Source of the DNA: Candidatus Proelusimicrobium tauri
GTDB lineage: Bacteria; Elusimicrobiota; Elusimicrobia; Elusimicrobiales; Elusimicrobiaceae
Direction of reading: 5' to 3'
Assembly (NCBI GenBank): GCA_002311025.1
Contig: DBYY01000001.1
Coordinates: 228,157 to 292,156 of the forward strand
DNA length: 64,000 bases
The notes beneath the pieces are model-generated. The model worked only from the letters and a program-made list of their open reading frames with translations. It did not search any database and had not been told where the DNA came from. Both the position numbers and the translations under genes were made by a program. This document shows, piece by piece, positions 53,151 through 61,416 of the stretch (positions are counted from its first letter, which is position 1; the number at the start of each line of letters is the position of its first letter).

Positions 53151-54749
53151 TTACATTTCCGTTGGTGCGCTTACACCGATGAGTTCAAGTCCTTTTGCTA
53201 TTCTTTCTTTAACAAGTTGACAGGTAAACAAGCGCGAAGCACTTAAACCGGGGTTTTCTTTATCAATAACACGGCAAGAATCATAGAAAGAGTGATAAAG
53301 CCCTGCAAGTTCGGTTAAATAAGTTGTTAAGTGATGCGGACTTAAATCATTTATACAAGTAAGTAAAACTTTTTTAAACCATAACATTTTGCTTAAAAGC
53401 GCTCTTTCCTGAGGGGCAAGATTTTCCGGATTTGTTATATTTGTAGGTTCAATGCCGGCTTCTTGTGCTGCTTTGAAAATGGAACATACCCTTGCGTGAA
53501 CATATTGAACATAGAAAACAGGGTTTTCATTTGTACGTTTTTTGGCTAAACTTAAGTCAAAGTTTAAATGAGCATTAGGCGTTCTGCTTGCAAAGAAAAA
53601 GCGGCAAGCATCCCTGCCGACATCTTCGGTAAGTTCCCTTAATGTTATAAAAGTACCTGCCCTTTTGGACATTTTTACTTTTTCACCGTTTTCAATTAAG
53701 TGGACAAGTTGGTGTATTATGGGAATAAAACTATCTTCCGTTTTGCCGAGATGTTTTATGGCGGCTTTCATACGCGGAACATAACCGTGATGATCCGCAC
53801 CTAAAATATCAATTAAGTGGGTATAACCTCTGTCAAATTTATTTTTGTGATAAGCGATATCGGCTAAGAAGTAGGTCGGTCTGCCGTCAGCGCGAACAAG
53901 GACTCTATCCTTATCATCATTGTCTTTTGTTGTGCCGAACCATAAAGCGCCGTCTTTTTCATAGACGAGATTATTGGCTTTTAAATATTCCAAAGTTTTA
54001 TTTATGGCATTTTCTTTATGTAAGGTACTTTCTCTAAACCACTGTGTAAACTCAACACCGAAATTTTTCATATCTTCTTGGTGGGTTTTTATAAGTTCTT
54101 CCATAGCAAAGCGTCCATATTCTTCCACCGGTAAATCTTGTGGTATTTTTTTAGCAAGGTCAATTAAATATTCACCGTGATAGCCGTTTTCGGGTGGTTC
54201 TTTGCCTTCTGCGCGTGCTTTAAGGGAAAGGCCCAAGAGTTCTGCTTGGTTACCGGCATCATTTATGTAATATTCCGCATCGCAGGCAATGCCTATTGCA
54301 CGGTGGATTCTAACTAAACTATCACCTAGACTTGCGCCTCTTCCGCTTGCTACATGTAAGGGACCGGTAGGATTTGCCGAAACAAATTCTATTAAAATCT
54401 TTTCTTTTGAAATTTCATTAGGATTAATATCTCTGTTTTTGAGTCTTCTATCGCGTGCTGCCTGAACCAAATAGGAATCTTTAAGTTTAATGTTGATAAA
54501 TCCCGGTGCAGTTACGGATACGGTTTTGATTTCATCCATTTCTTCAATAACTTTTGCCACTTTTTTAGCAATATCCAAGGGGGATTTTTTGATACTTTTT
54601 GCCGCACTTAAAGCCCAAGTGCTTGATAAATCTGCGTCAATATGGGCAGGCGGCTCTCCAAATTCTATTCTGGGTAAATTTTCAAACTCCACAAAATTTT
54701 TATCTTTGAATAAAATATCTTCAATTTTAAACTTTAATTTTGCTAACAT
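53151..54749 (-). CDS. argS: Arginyl-tRNA synthetase
   Basis: Class I synthetase charging tRNA-Arg (532 aa, somewhat short). The N-terminal Add1 domain, the HIGH-type motif NPTGPLHVASGRGASLGDSL (the second His position is Ser here, a variant that I believe occurs in relatives) and the KMSKR loop VKMSKRAGTFITLRELTEDV are visible, followed by the DALR anticodon-binding domain (YVQYVHARVCSIFKAAQEAG onward) ending in ELIGVSAPTEM. It shares one base with rsfS upstream and precedes the alpha-2-macroglobulin gene by 25 nt. Confidence 0.96.
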   Translation of the reverse strand: MLAKLKFKIEDILFKDKNFVEFENLPRIEFGEPPAHIDADLSSTWALSAAKSIKKSPLDIAKKVAKVIEEMDEIKTVSVTAPGFINIKLKDSYLVQAARDRRLKNRDINPNEISKEKILIEFVSANPTGPLHVASGRGASLGDSLVRIHRAIGIACDAEYYINDAGNQAELLGLSLKARAEGKEPPENGYHGEYLIDLAKKIPQDLPVEEYGRFAMEELIKTHQEDMKNFGVEFTQWFRESTLHKENAINKTLEYLKANNLVYEKDGALWFGTTKDNDDKDRVLVRADGRPTYFLADIAYHKNKFDRGYTHLIDILGADHHGYVPRMKAAIKHLGKTEDSFIPIIHQLVHLIENGEKVKMSKRAGTFITLRELTEDVGRDACRFFFASRTPNAHLNFDLSLAKKRTNENPVFYVQYVHARVCSIFKAAQEAGIEPTNITNPENLAPQERALLSKMLWFKKVLLTCINDLSPHHLTTYLTELAGLYHSFYDSCRVIDKENPGLSASRLFTCQLVKERIAKGLELIGVSAPTEM

Positions 54750-55273
54750 TATTTACTTCCTTTTTTTGTAGTTTTTTTAACAACTTTTTTAGTTGTAGAT
54801 TTTTTTGCAGCAAGTTTTTTTGTGCTTTTTACGGCAGGTTTTTTAGATGTTTTCTTTACTGCTTTTTTAGATTTTGTTGTGGTTTTTTTAGTGCTCTTTT
54901 TCTTTGAGGCAGGTTTTTTTACTTCTTGCCAAGCAAGTTCTTTTGCGAAACTAAAAACTTTATCAAGAGCATAGAAATTTCTTGCTTCTTCTGTCATAAG
55001 GTGCAACATAAAACCGCCGTAATCGCTTACGCGCCAATTATTACTTTGGGAACCATCTCTATTGGTTTTATATAAAGCAAATTCTTTTAGTTTTGTGGAA
55101 ACTTCTTCCTCAATTGCTTGTAAATGGGGGGCGGAAGTTGCCGTTGCTATAACCATATAATCACAAAGGGAAGAAAGCCCCTTTAAGTCGTAGACTATAA
55201 TATTTTCGCCTTTTTTATCGTCAATTAAGCGTGCGCTTTGTATTACAAATTTTTTAAGTTCTTTTTTATCCAT
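54749..55273 (-). CDS. rsfS: Ribosomal silencing factor RsfS with histone-H1-like tail
   Basis: Residues 1-118 are a standard RsfS: SARLIDDKKGENIIVYDLKG, SSLCDYMVIATATSAPHLQA, and NNWRVSDYGGFMLHLMTEEA. RsfS binds ribosomal protein L14 and blocks subunit joining. Residues about 119-174 are an extra tail of Lys, Thr, Ser, Ala and Pro repeats (KKPASKKKSTKKTTTKSKKA and similar), like histone H1 or bacterial Hc1 tails. This tail is not part of the family. It may bind RNA or DNA; its role is unknown. The gene belongs to the nadD-yqeK-LytR_C-rsfS-argS run on the minus strand. Confidence 0.9.
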   Translation of the reverse strand: MDKKELKKFVIQSARLIDDKKGENIIVYDLKGLSSLCDYMVIATATSAPHLQAIEEEVSTKLKEFALYKTNRDGSQSNNWRVSDYGGFMLHLMTEEARNFYALDKVFSFAKELAWQEVKKPASKKKSTKKTTTKSKKAVKKTSKKPAVKSTKKLAAKKSTTKKVVKKTTKKGSK

Positions 55274-55302
55274 ATTTTTGCACCTCTATACAAGTTTATC
55301 AT

Positions 55303-56193
55303 TTATTTAGGCATATTAAAATCTTTTCCAAGAATAATTTGTGCTTCCGAGATGACACTTTTATCGTTTGAAGTATGAATTTCTTTCGTATCAAGTCCTA
55401 TTTTTAAAAGGATTTCCTTTAAGGTTTTCATTCTTCCGGAAGTATCAATAACTTGGGTTTCCTCAAGTGTTGTCGGATAAGTTGCATAGTTTATAACGTC
55501 CACTTTTACAATGCCTTGATTATTCAAATCTCTCAAATAGTTTGTTAAAGTGCCTGCTAGTCCTTTTTGACCGCTTGCATTAAAAACTTCTATTACTAAA
55601 ATTTTATCCTCTTGTTTGTTTTTTGAAATATCTTTCCCCAAAGTTATTTGCTGTTGGGGGGGGACTTTTTTTGATTTTTTACCTTTTGGCTTTTCGTAGG
55701 TTTTTATGATAAAATCAGCCGGTTGCATTGTGGTTAACTTCCAAGAAAGCATAAGAAAAGTAGCAAAATTTATATCTGTTTGTTTATGGTAGCGCAAATC
55801 AAAATAACTATAAAAGTAAGCGATAATTAAGTATGGTCTGTTAGACCAAGTATAAAGATATTTCTTAAACTTTTCCCAAAAGACAGAAGTGTTTTTTTCC
55901 TTTGGTTGTAAAATTAAGAATACTTGTTCACTTAGAGGCGGTTTTTTGAAAAAAGCATTATCTTTTAAATCCTGTTTTGAAATATTTAAAACATTTACTA
56001 CGGCTTGATTTTCTTTGGGATTATAAGAAATAAAAAGCGGTTCCTCGGTCGTTATCAAAATATTTACGGAGGTATCTTCATTATGGCTTAAAGGTTTTAT
56101 TTGCGGTGTAAAAAAATAAGCGCATACCCCATATAAAAACAGGGCAAGCATAGGATAAATAAGTAGACGTAGTTTTAATTGTCGCTTAAGCAT
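55303..56193 (-). CDS. Membrane-anchored LytR_C-domain protein
   Basis: A 296-aa protein from ATG 56193 (MLKRQLKLRLLIYPMLALFL), chosen because the N-terminal membrane helix starts there and the longer frame lies inside nadD. After the helix come about 170 residues related in layout to LytR-CpsA-Psr proteins but without their catalytic Arg/Asp motifs that I can see. The C-terminal LytR_C domain (VIEVFNASGQKGLAGTLTNY, KVDVINYATYPTTLEETQVI, then SGRMKTLKEI) is clear. It lies between nadD-yqeK and rsfS, where other genomes often place a LytR-type gene. Function unknown; cell-wall polymer attachment is unlikely without the catalytic core. Confidence 0.78.
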   Translation of the reverse strand: MLKRQLKLRLLIYPMLALFLYGVCAYFFTPQIKPLSHNEDTSVNILITTEEPLFISYNPKENQAVVNVLNISKQDLKDNAFFKKPPLSEQVFLILQPKEKNTSVFWEKFKKYLYTWSNRPYLIIAYFYSYFDLRYHKQTDINFATFLMLSWKLTTMQPADFIIKTYEKPKGKKSKKVPPQQQITLGKDISKNKQEDKILVIEVFNASGQKGLAGTLTNYLRDLNNQGIVKVDVINYATYPTTLEETQVIDTSGRMKTLKEILLKIGLDTKEIHTSNDKSVISEAQIILGKDFNMPK

Positions 56194-57305
56194 AATTCGT
56201 TCCAAAATTCTATTCCTGCAGGTGCGACCCATTTGGAGTTTGCAATTGTCCACTCAAGTTTTACTTTCATAGCGGCGATAAGGCCTGCTTGAAGGGAAGT
56301 CAGCGCGGCTTGTTTAACTAAGCGGGCTTCTTTTATTTTTCTATCTTTACTTGCCATATCGGAAATCAAAATAATTTGTTCAAGCAGACACATATTTTTG
56401 CGCCCTAAAGTGTGATGTCTGACGGCATTTAGCACTTCTTTATTTTTTACTTTAAAAACAGTTTTTGCTATGTGATAGGATACTTCCGAGTGTAAAAGCG
56501 AAGGCGAAAAACGGCAAATATCTTCAAAATCACGCACTTTTAAGTGATGTTTTACCGCATAATTTACAAGGTCTTCATTACTCATTGATTTTCCGGAGTC
56601 GTGCAAAATAGCGGCTAAAGCACAATCTTCTAAATTGGCATTATAAATGCGGCCAAGTTCTACACTTGCCTGTGCAACAAGTTTAACGTGTAAATATCTT
56701 TTGGGTCTTAAATGGGTTTCAAGCCATTTATGTAAGTCGAGACCATACATTAAATCTGTTTCAATTCTTTGTTCTGTTTGAGGCAATAAACTGTTTGGCA
56801 AAAGACCGTTTGATAAAATCGCAAGGCGTATATTTGTCGAAGATATTAAAGGGAAATTACCTTCCAGCAAAATATACTTAAAATCCTGCGTTTTAAAGGC
56901 AACGCCTTTTCTTTTGCCGGCAACGATTATAGAATTTTTAAAAATATAATCGGCATTTTTCCAACGGGGTAAATCATTTAGACAATCTGTTCCTACAAGT
57001 AAATATACTTGGCAATTAGGGTAAAGTTTTTTTACCCTTTTGATAGTTTCATAAGTATAAACAACGCGGTGTTGTTCTTGCTCGAAATCATCAAAAATGA
57101 TATTCGGATAAACAGAAGACAAGGCCTCTTGCGCCATTTGTTTACGCAAAGCAAAAGGTCGGGGAGATTTTTCTTTAAAAGGAGATTGATAGGCCGTAAA
57201 AATATGTACCTTATCTGGTTTTAAAGAAGAACAAGCCGCTTTTAAAATGGCATAATGCCCCTTATGAACAGGGTCAAAACTTCCGCCGTAAATTAGAACC
57301 TTCAT
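56175..57305 (-). CDS. nadD: NadD-YqeK fusion (nicotinate mononucleotide adenylyltransferase plus HD hydrolase)
   Basis: Two domains that are normally separate genes are fused in one 376-aa chain. Residues 1-190 are NadD: GGSFDPVHKGHYAILKAACS (nucleotidyl-transfer HxGH), VYLLVGTDCLNDLPRWKNAD and ISSTNIRLAILS. Residues about 195-376 are YqeK, an HD-domain diadenosine tetraphosphate hydrolase: H in KRYLHVKLVAQ, HD in LAAILHDSGKSM, then LLHSEVSYHIAKTV and RHHTLGR. So one protein makes NAD precursor and probably cleaves Ap4A. It ends within the next gene's start. Confidence 0.93.
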   Translation of the reverse strand: MKVLIYGGSFDPVHKGHYAILKAACSSLKPDKVHIFTAYQSPFKEKSPRPFALRKQMAQEALSSVYPNIIFDDFEQEQHRVVYTYETIKRVKKLYPNCQVYLLVGTDCLNDLPRWKNADYIFKNSIIVAGKRKGVAFKTQDFKYILLEGNFPLISSTNIRLAILSNGLLPNSLLPQTEQRIETDLMYGLDLHKWLETHLRPKRYLHVKLVAQASVELGRIYNANLEDCALAAILHDSGKSMSNEDLVNYAVKHHLKVRDFEDICRFSPSLLHSEVSYHIAKTVFKVKNKEVLNAVRHHTLGRKNMCLLEQIILISDMASKDRKIKEARLVKQAALTSLQAGLIAAMKVKLEWTIANSKWVAPAGIEFWNELCLSDN

Positions 57306-57378
57306 ATCTTTCCTTTATAAAGTCAATAAAAATGTATCCCATATTAGTATAACTTTTAGTATTGCTTTTATGCAAGTG

Positions 57379-58404
57379 TTAAGGCATTTTTACCTTTAAT
57401 TTTAGATAAATACCAAAGGCAATAAAACTTGCCAAAACTATTAAATAAATAAAAGCGGCATATTTAATCACAGCGATTTGAGTTATACAAAACGCTAGAA
57501 CACTTAAAGTTAAACTGATAATTATGGAAATCAAAAGAATTGAACGGTTTTTAAAACCCATTTTCTTTAGTCGTAAAGGGTAATGGTCCGGCGTTCCTTT
57601 TAAAGGATTTATGTTTTTTGAAAGGCGTATCAAGGATACAAATATAGTATCAAAAATCGGCAAAGCCAAAATAAGCAAAGGAGCATAAACAGCGGCAGGG
57701 TTTATAGCTGAAAATCTTGTACCTAAAGCAAGCGCGCTCAATAAGAAACCAAGCATCATACTGCCGCTGTCTCCGAGAAAAACTTTTTTACCGGCATGAT
57801 TTTGAGGCCAAAAAGCAAAGCAGGCGCCAAGCAAACTAATGGCGGCAAAGTTTACATATATAAATTCAAAGGGTAAGTTAATTAGCAGAAAAGCCAGCGA
57901 GGCAACTACCGCTTGACTTACGGCAAGACCGTCTAAAATATCAATTAAGTTAAAAGCATTTGTAAGACCCACAACCCAAAGTACGGTTAAAATGTAATTA
58001 TAAGGTGAGCCAAGAAAATTTATTTTTACATCATAAGTTATTAAAATTATTGCCGCTATACTCTGAAATAATAACTTTATGTAAGGGTTCAATCCTTTTG
58101 GTTTTCTAAAATCATCAATTAAACCCAATGTAAAAATTATGGCACTTCCTAAAAAAAGTCCTCTTAAATTGTGTAGTGTTCCGCTTGGAAAGTTTGTCAG
58201 AATGCGCAAAATTATTAAACTGCTAAAAAAGCCGCAAGCAATAATTGCTCCGCCGCAAAGAGGAATATTTCCAATATGATTTTTTAATTTTGTAGGTTTA
58301 TCTACCAAATACTTTTGTGCAAGATTTTTTAGCGGTTGTATGCTAAAATAACTTATGGCAAAAGAGAAGATAAAAGTAAAAATATAAAGAAAATTCTTTG
58401 ACAT
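57379..58404 (-). CDS. WecA/TagO-type undecaprenyl-phosphate sugar-1-phosphate transferase
   Basis: A polytopic membrane enzyme of 341 aa with about 10 helices. It shows the family motifs GLIDDFRKPKGLNPYIKLLFQ-type (IDDFRKPKGLNPYIK), NAFNLIDILDGLAVSQ and FLGDSGSMMLGFLLSALALG. It transfers a sugar-1-phosphate (usually N-acetylglucosamine) from UDP to undecaprenyl phosphate, beginning polysaccharide or teichoic acid-like polymer synthesis. MraY is less likely because its longer signature and Lys-rich loop are absent. It is divergent from a lipoprotein gene across 36 bp; its own start lacks a clear ribosome site. Confidence 0.88.
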   Translation of the reverse strand: MSKNFLYIFTFIFSFAISYFSIQPLKNLAQKYLVDKPTKLKNHIGNIPLCGGAIIACGFFSSLIILRILTNFPSGTLHNLRGLFLGSAIIFTLGLIDDFRKPKGLNPYIKLLFQSIAAIILITYDVKINFLGSPYNYILTVLWVVGLTNAFNLIDILDGLAVSQAVVASLAFLLINLPFEFIYVNFAAISLLGACFAFWPQNHAGKKVFLGDSGSMMLGFLLSALALGTRFSAINPAAVYAPLLILALPIFDTIFVSLIRLSKNINPLKGTPDHYPLRLKKMGFKNRSILLISIIISLTLSVLAFCITQIAVIKYAAFIYLIVLASFIAFGIYLKLKVKMP

Positions 58405-58440
58405 AATAATATAATATAAAATAAGGAGAGATTTTAAAAT

Positions 58441-58986
58441 ATGTATAAAAAAATAGTTTATTTACTGGTTTTCTGCGCTTTTTTAGGCGCCTGTTCCTAT
58501 AATGTCAGACAAGGTGATGTGGAGAATGTTGCTACGGCTAAAAATTTTGCTCAAGTAAGCAGCACTTTTAAAATAGATTTAGATGAAAAACTAGGGGAAG
58601 GTTCAAGTCTTCTTCTTTCTATTGATTATGATAAACAAAATAATCTTTACAATATAAAGGTTCTAGGTGCTTTTGCAAGTGTTTTGTTAAAAGCAAGATA
58701 TACCTACAATACTTTTTCTTATGATTTTAAGCCGGCCCTTTTAGAAAATAAGCAGATTCAAGAACTTTTTGAACAAACAATCAAAGTTTTGATAAGTGAA
58801 GATTTTTATTCAAAATATGAGTGTAAATCTAAAGAGTGTAAATTGACTCTCGGTTCGCAAATGTTTAAAAACAATTATACTTTTAGTGATTATAATACAG
58901 AGGGCTTTGCCCAAAATATTTTATGTTCTTATCGGCGCGGAGTAGTAAAAATAGATTTACATTTATTAAAAGTAAAACAACCTTAA
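58441..58986 (+). CDS. Lipoprotein of unknown function
   Basis: A 181-aa protein with a textbook lipoprotein signal: MYKKIVYLLVFCAFLGACSY, lipobox LGAC, so the mature N-terminus is Cys18 and lipid-anchored. The rest is beta-rich with a K-Y-E-C-K-S-K-E-C-K stretch (two Cys, possible disulfide). No family is recognised. AAGGAGAG precedes the start codon by 10 nt. It is monocistronic or reads into the GH57 gene 48 nt later, which has its own promoter. Confidence 0.75.
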   Translation: MYKKIVYLLVFCAFLGACSYNVRQGDVENVATAKNFAQVSSTFKIDLDEKLGEGSSLLLSIDYDKQNNLYNIKVLGAFASVLLKARYTYNTFSYDFKPALLENKQIQELFEQTIKVLISEDFYSKYECKSKECKLTLGSQMFKNNYTFSDYNTEGFAQNILCSYRRGVVKIDLHLLKVKQP

Positions 58987-58999
58987 AATAAAAAATTAC

Positions 59000-59034
59000 T
59001 TGTAAAACATCTCAATCTTATGTAAATTATATCT
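59000..59034 (+). promoter_or_regulatory. Promoter for leaderless GH57 gene
   Basis: TTGTAA (59000-59005), 17-bp spacer, TAAATT (59023-59028), 6 nt before ATG 59035; no Shine-Dalgarno is present. Confidence 0.6.
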
Positions 59035-61398
59035 ATGAACAGATTTTTATGCATACACGGACATTTCTATCAACCTCCGCGGGAAAACCCTTGGATAGAA
59101 GAAATTCAAACGCAGGAAAGTGCCTTTCCTTATGATAACTGGAATGAGCGTATTAGTGCGGAATGTTATCACCCTAATGCTTATGCGCGCATTTTAAACG
59201 GTAGAAAAGAAATAATTAACATCGTAAGCAATTATTCTAAAATAAGTTTCAACTTCGGGCCTACGCTTTTATCTTGGATGGAAAAATATGATAAAGAAAC
59301 TTATAAAGCAATTTTAGAGGCAGATAAAGAAAGCCAAAAAAACTTTGGCGGACACGGCAGCGCTCTGGCGCAGGTGTATAACCATATTATTATGCCGCTT
59401 GCCAGCGATGAAGATAAAAGAACACAAATTGTTTGGGGTATAGAAGATTTTAAAAAGCGTTTCGGGCGTATGCCGGAAGGTATGTGGCTTGCCGAAACGG
59501 CAGTAGATACTAAAACACTTGAAATTTTAGCCGAAGAAGGCATAAAATTTACTATTCTTGCGCCTAGTCAATGTGCAAGAACCCGAAAAATAGGGGATAA
59601 AAATTGGCAAGAAGAAAGAAATGCCAAAGTTGATCCTAAAAAACCTTATATTTGCAATTTACCTAACGGCAAAAGCATTACTTTATTCTTTTATGACGGT
59701 CCGATTTCTCAAGGTATAGCCTTTGGTGATACTTTAAGAAGTGGCGAAAGATTTGCCGCCCGTCTTTTAAGTGCTTTTGATACCCGCCAAAGCGAGCAAC
59801 TTGTTCATATCGCAACCGACGGTGAAACTTACGGACATCACCAAAAATTCGCCGATATGGCGCTTGCTTATTGCATTAACTATGTAGAAAAAAATAAACT
59901 TGCCCAAATAACTGTTTACGGGCAATATCTTGAAATGTTTCCGCCACAATATGAGGCACAAATACATGAGAGAACAGCGTGGAGTTGTTGCCATGGAGTA
60001 GGGCGTTGGCAGGAAGATTGCGGCTGTAATTGTTCTATGGGGCCCGGTTGGCATCAAAAATGGCGTGCTCCTTTAAGGAAAGCCCTTGATTTTGTAAGAG
60101 ATAGTCTTTTAGTTACCTTTAAGGAAAAAGGCGCTCTTTACTTTAAAGATATTTGGGCAGCGCGAAATGCCTATATTAAGGTTATTTTAGACAGAAGTAA
60201 AGCAGAAGATTTCTTAAAAGAATACGGAACGGAACTTGCTCTTCAAGATAAACCGACTGCTTTAAAAATCATGGAAATGCAAAGAAATACTTTGCTTATG
60301 TATACAAGTTGCGGTTGGTTCTTTGATGAAATTTCCGGTATAGAAACCGTGCAGATTATGGCTTATGCAAAACGCGCGATAGGCTATAATAGGGGATTAG
60401 TAGGCAAAGATATTGAAAGAGATTTCGTTAATCTGCTTGCTCTTGCGCCAAGCAATATTCCCGATCATAAGGACGGAGCAAACATTTATAATAAATTTGT
60501 CTTGCCTATGTCTATCGGTCTTAGAAAAGTTGCCATAAATTATGCGGTTTCTTATTTGCTTGATGAGATTTTATTTGACGATACTATTTATTTTTATGAA
60601 GTTAAAGAGCCAAAAGTAGAAGTTAGCCGTCAAGATACAGCCCTCTTGGTAACAGGTCATGCGATGTTCTTTTCTAAACTAACTTGCCAAACGCGTAAAG
60701 TTAGTTTTGCCGTATTGCACCTTGGCGGACCTAATATTTTAGGTGGTGCAATTTACGGTCAAACGGATAATTTAGACCAAATAAAGGAACTTTTCTCTTT
60801 TAATGAAATAGAACAATGTCAAAAATTAATAAGAGGTTCTTTTGTCGATGTTCTTGATATTAGTCACCTCTTAAAAGACAGACAAAGAAAAATTCTCGCT
60901 AATTCCATAGAAAAAGCAAAACGCAGAATCCGTTCAAGTTTTATAAATGTTTTTGAAAAAGAACATGCCGTTTTAGGCTATATCCGTGATGTCGGTTTAC
61001 ATATGCCTAAACTCTTCTTGGGACTTTCGGAATTTGCTTTGAATTTTGAGTTAAAAGAAGAACTTCAAAAAGATCCTTTAAATACGGAAAAAATAACAAA
61101 AATTTTATCTCTCTTAGAGCAAAATAAAGCATCTTTGGAAACAGATAGTATTGAGCGTATTTTAACTAAACGTCTTGATTCTTTACTGAATAATTTTGTT
61201 AATGATTTTTCCGATTTGGAAAGAGTTTCAAGAATTACAGATTTTTTGGGTTTTGTTCAAATGTGTAATCTACCTATTAAATTATACAGAGCGCAGAATG
61301 TTGTTTTTAGCAAATATCAACTTATGCCGGAAAACTTAAAAAAGAACCAACTTATTCAAACCTTGTGTGCAAGGTTGAATTTGAATTTAGTTGACTGA
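59035..61398 (+). CDS. GH57/DUF3536 glycoside hydrolase
   Basis: A 787-aa cytoplasmic-type protein with no signal peptide. The N-terminal GH57 barrel begins MNRFLCIHGHFYQPPRENPW and contains the ISAECYHPNAYARI, FGPTLLSWME, MPEGMWLAETAVDTKTLEIL (GH57 nucleophile-region pattern) and ATDGETYGHHQKFADMAL blocks. DUF3536 makes up the C-terminal half. Related proteins are thought to act on alpha-glucans or glycogen, but the substrate of this subfamily is unproved. Cys-rich segment WQEDCGCNCSMGPGWHQKWR could bind a metal. It starts 6 nt after a -10 hexamer. It is followed by the flavoprotein pair after 18 nt. Confidence 0.87.
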   Translation: MNRFLCIHGHFYQPPRENPWIEEIQTQESAFPYDNWNERISAECYHPNAYARILNGRKEIINIVSNYSKISFNFGPTLLSWMEKYDKETYKAILEADKESQKNFGGHGSALAQVYNHIIMPLASDEDKRTQIVWGIEDFKKRFGRMPEGMWLAETAVDTKTLEILAEEGIKFTILAPSQCARTRKIGDKNWQEERNAKVDPKKPYICNLPNGKSITLFFYDGPISQGIAFGDTLRSGERFAARLLSAFDTRQSEQLVHIATDGETYGHHQKFADMALAYCINYVEKNKLAQITVYGQYLEMFPPQYEAQIHERTAWSCCHGVGRWQEDCGCNCSMGPGWHQKWRAPLRKALDFVRDSLLVTFKEKGALYFKDIWAARNAYIKVILDRSKAEDFLKEYGTELALQDKPTALKIMEMQRNTLLMYTSCGWFFDEISGIETVQIMAYAKRAIGYNRGLVGKDIERDFVNLLALAPSNIPDHKDGANIYNKFVLPMSIGLRKVAINYAVSYLLDEILFDDTIYFYEVKEPKVEVSRQDTALLVTGHAMFFSKLTCQTRKVSFAVLHLGGPNILGGAIYGQTDNLDQIKELFSFNEIEQCQKLIRGSFVDVLDISHLLKDRQRKILANSIEKAKRRIRSSFINVFEKEHAVLGYIRDVGLHMPKLFLGLSEFALNFELKEELQKDPLNTEKITKILSLLEQNKASLETDSIERILTKRLDSLLNNFVNDFSDLERVSRITDFLGFVQMCNLPIKLYRAQNVVFSKYQLMPENLKKNQLIQTLCARLNLNLVD

Positions 61399-61416
61399 TT
61401 TAGAGAGGATTTTAAA

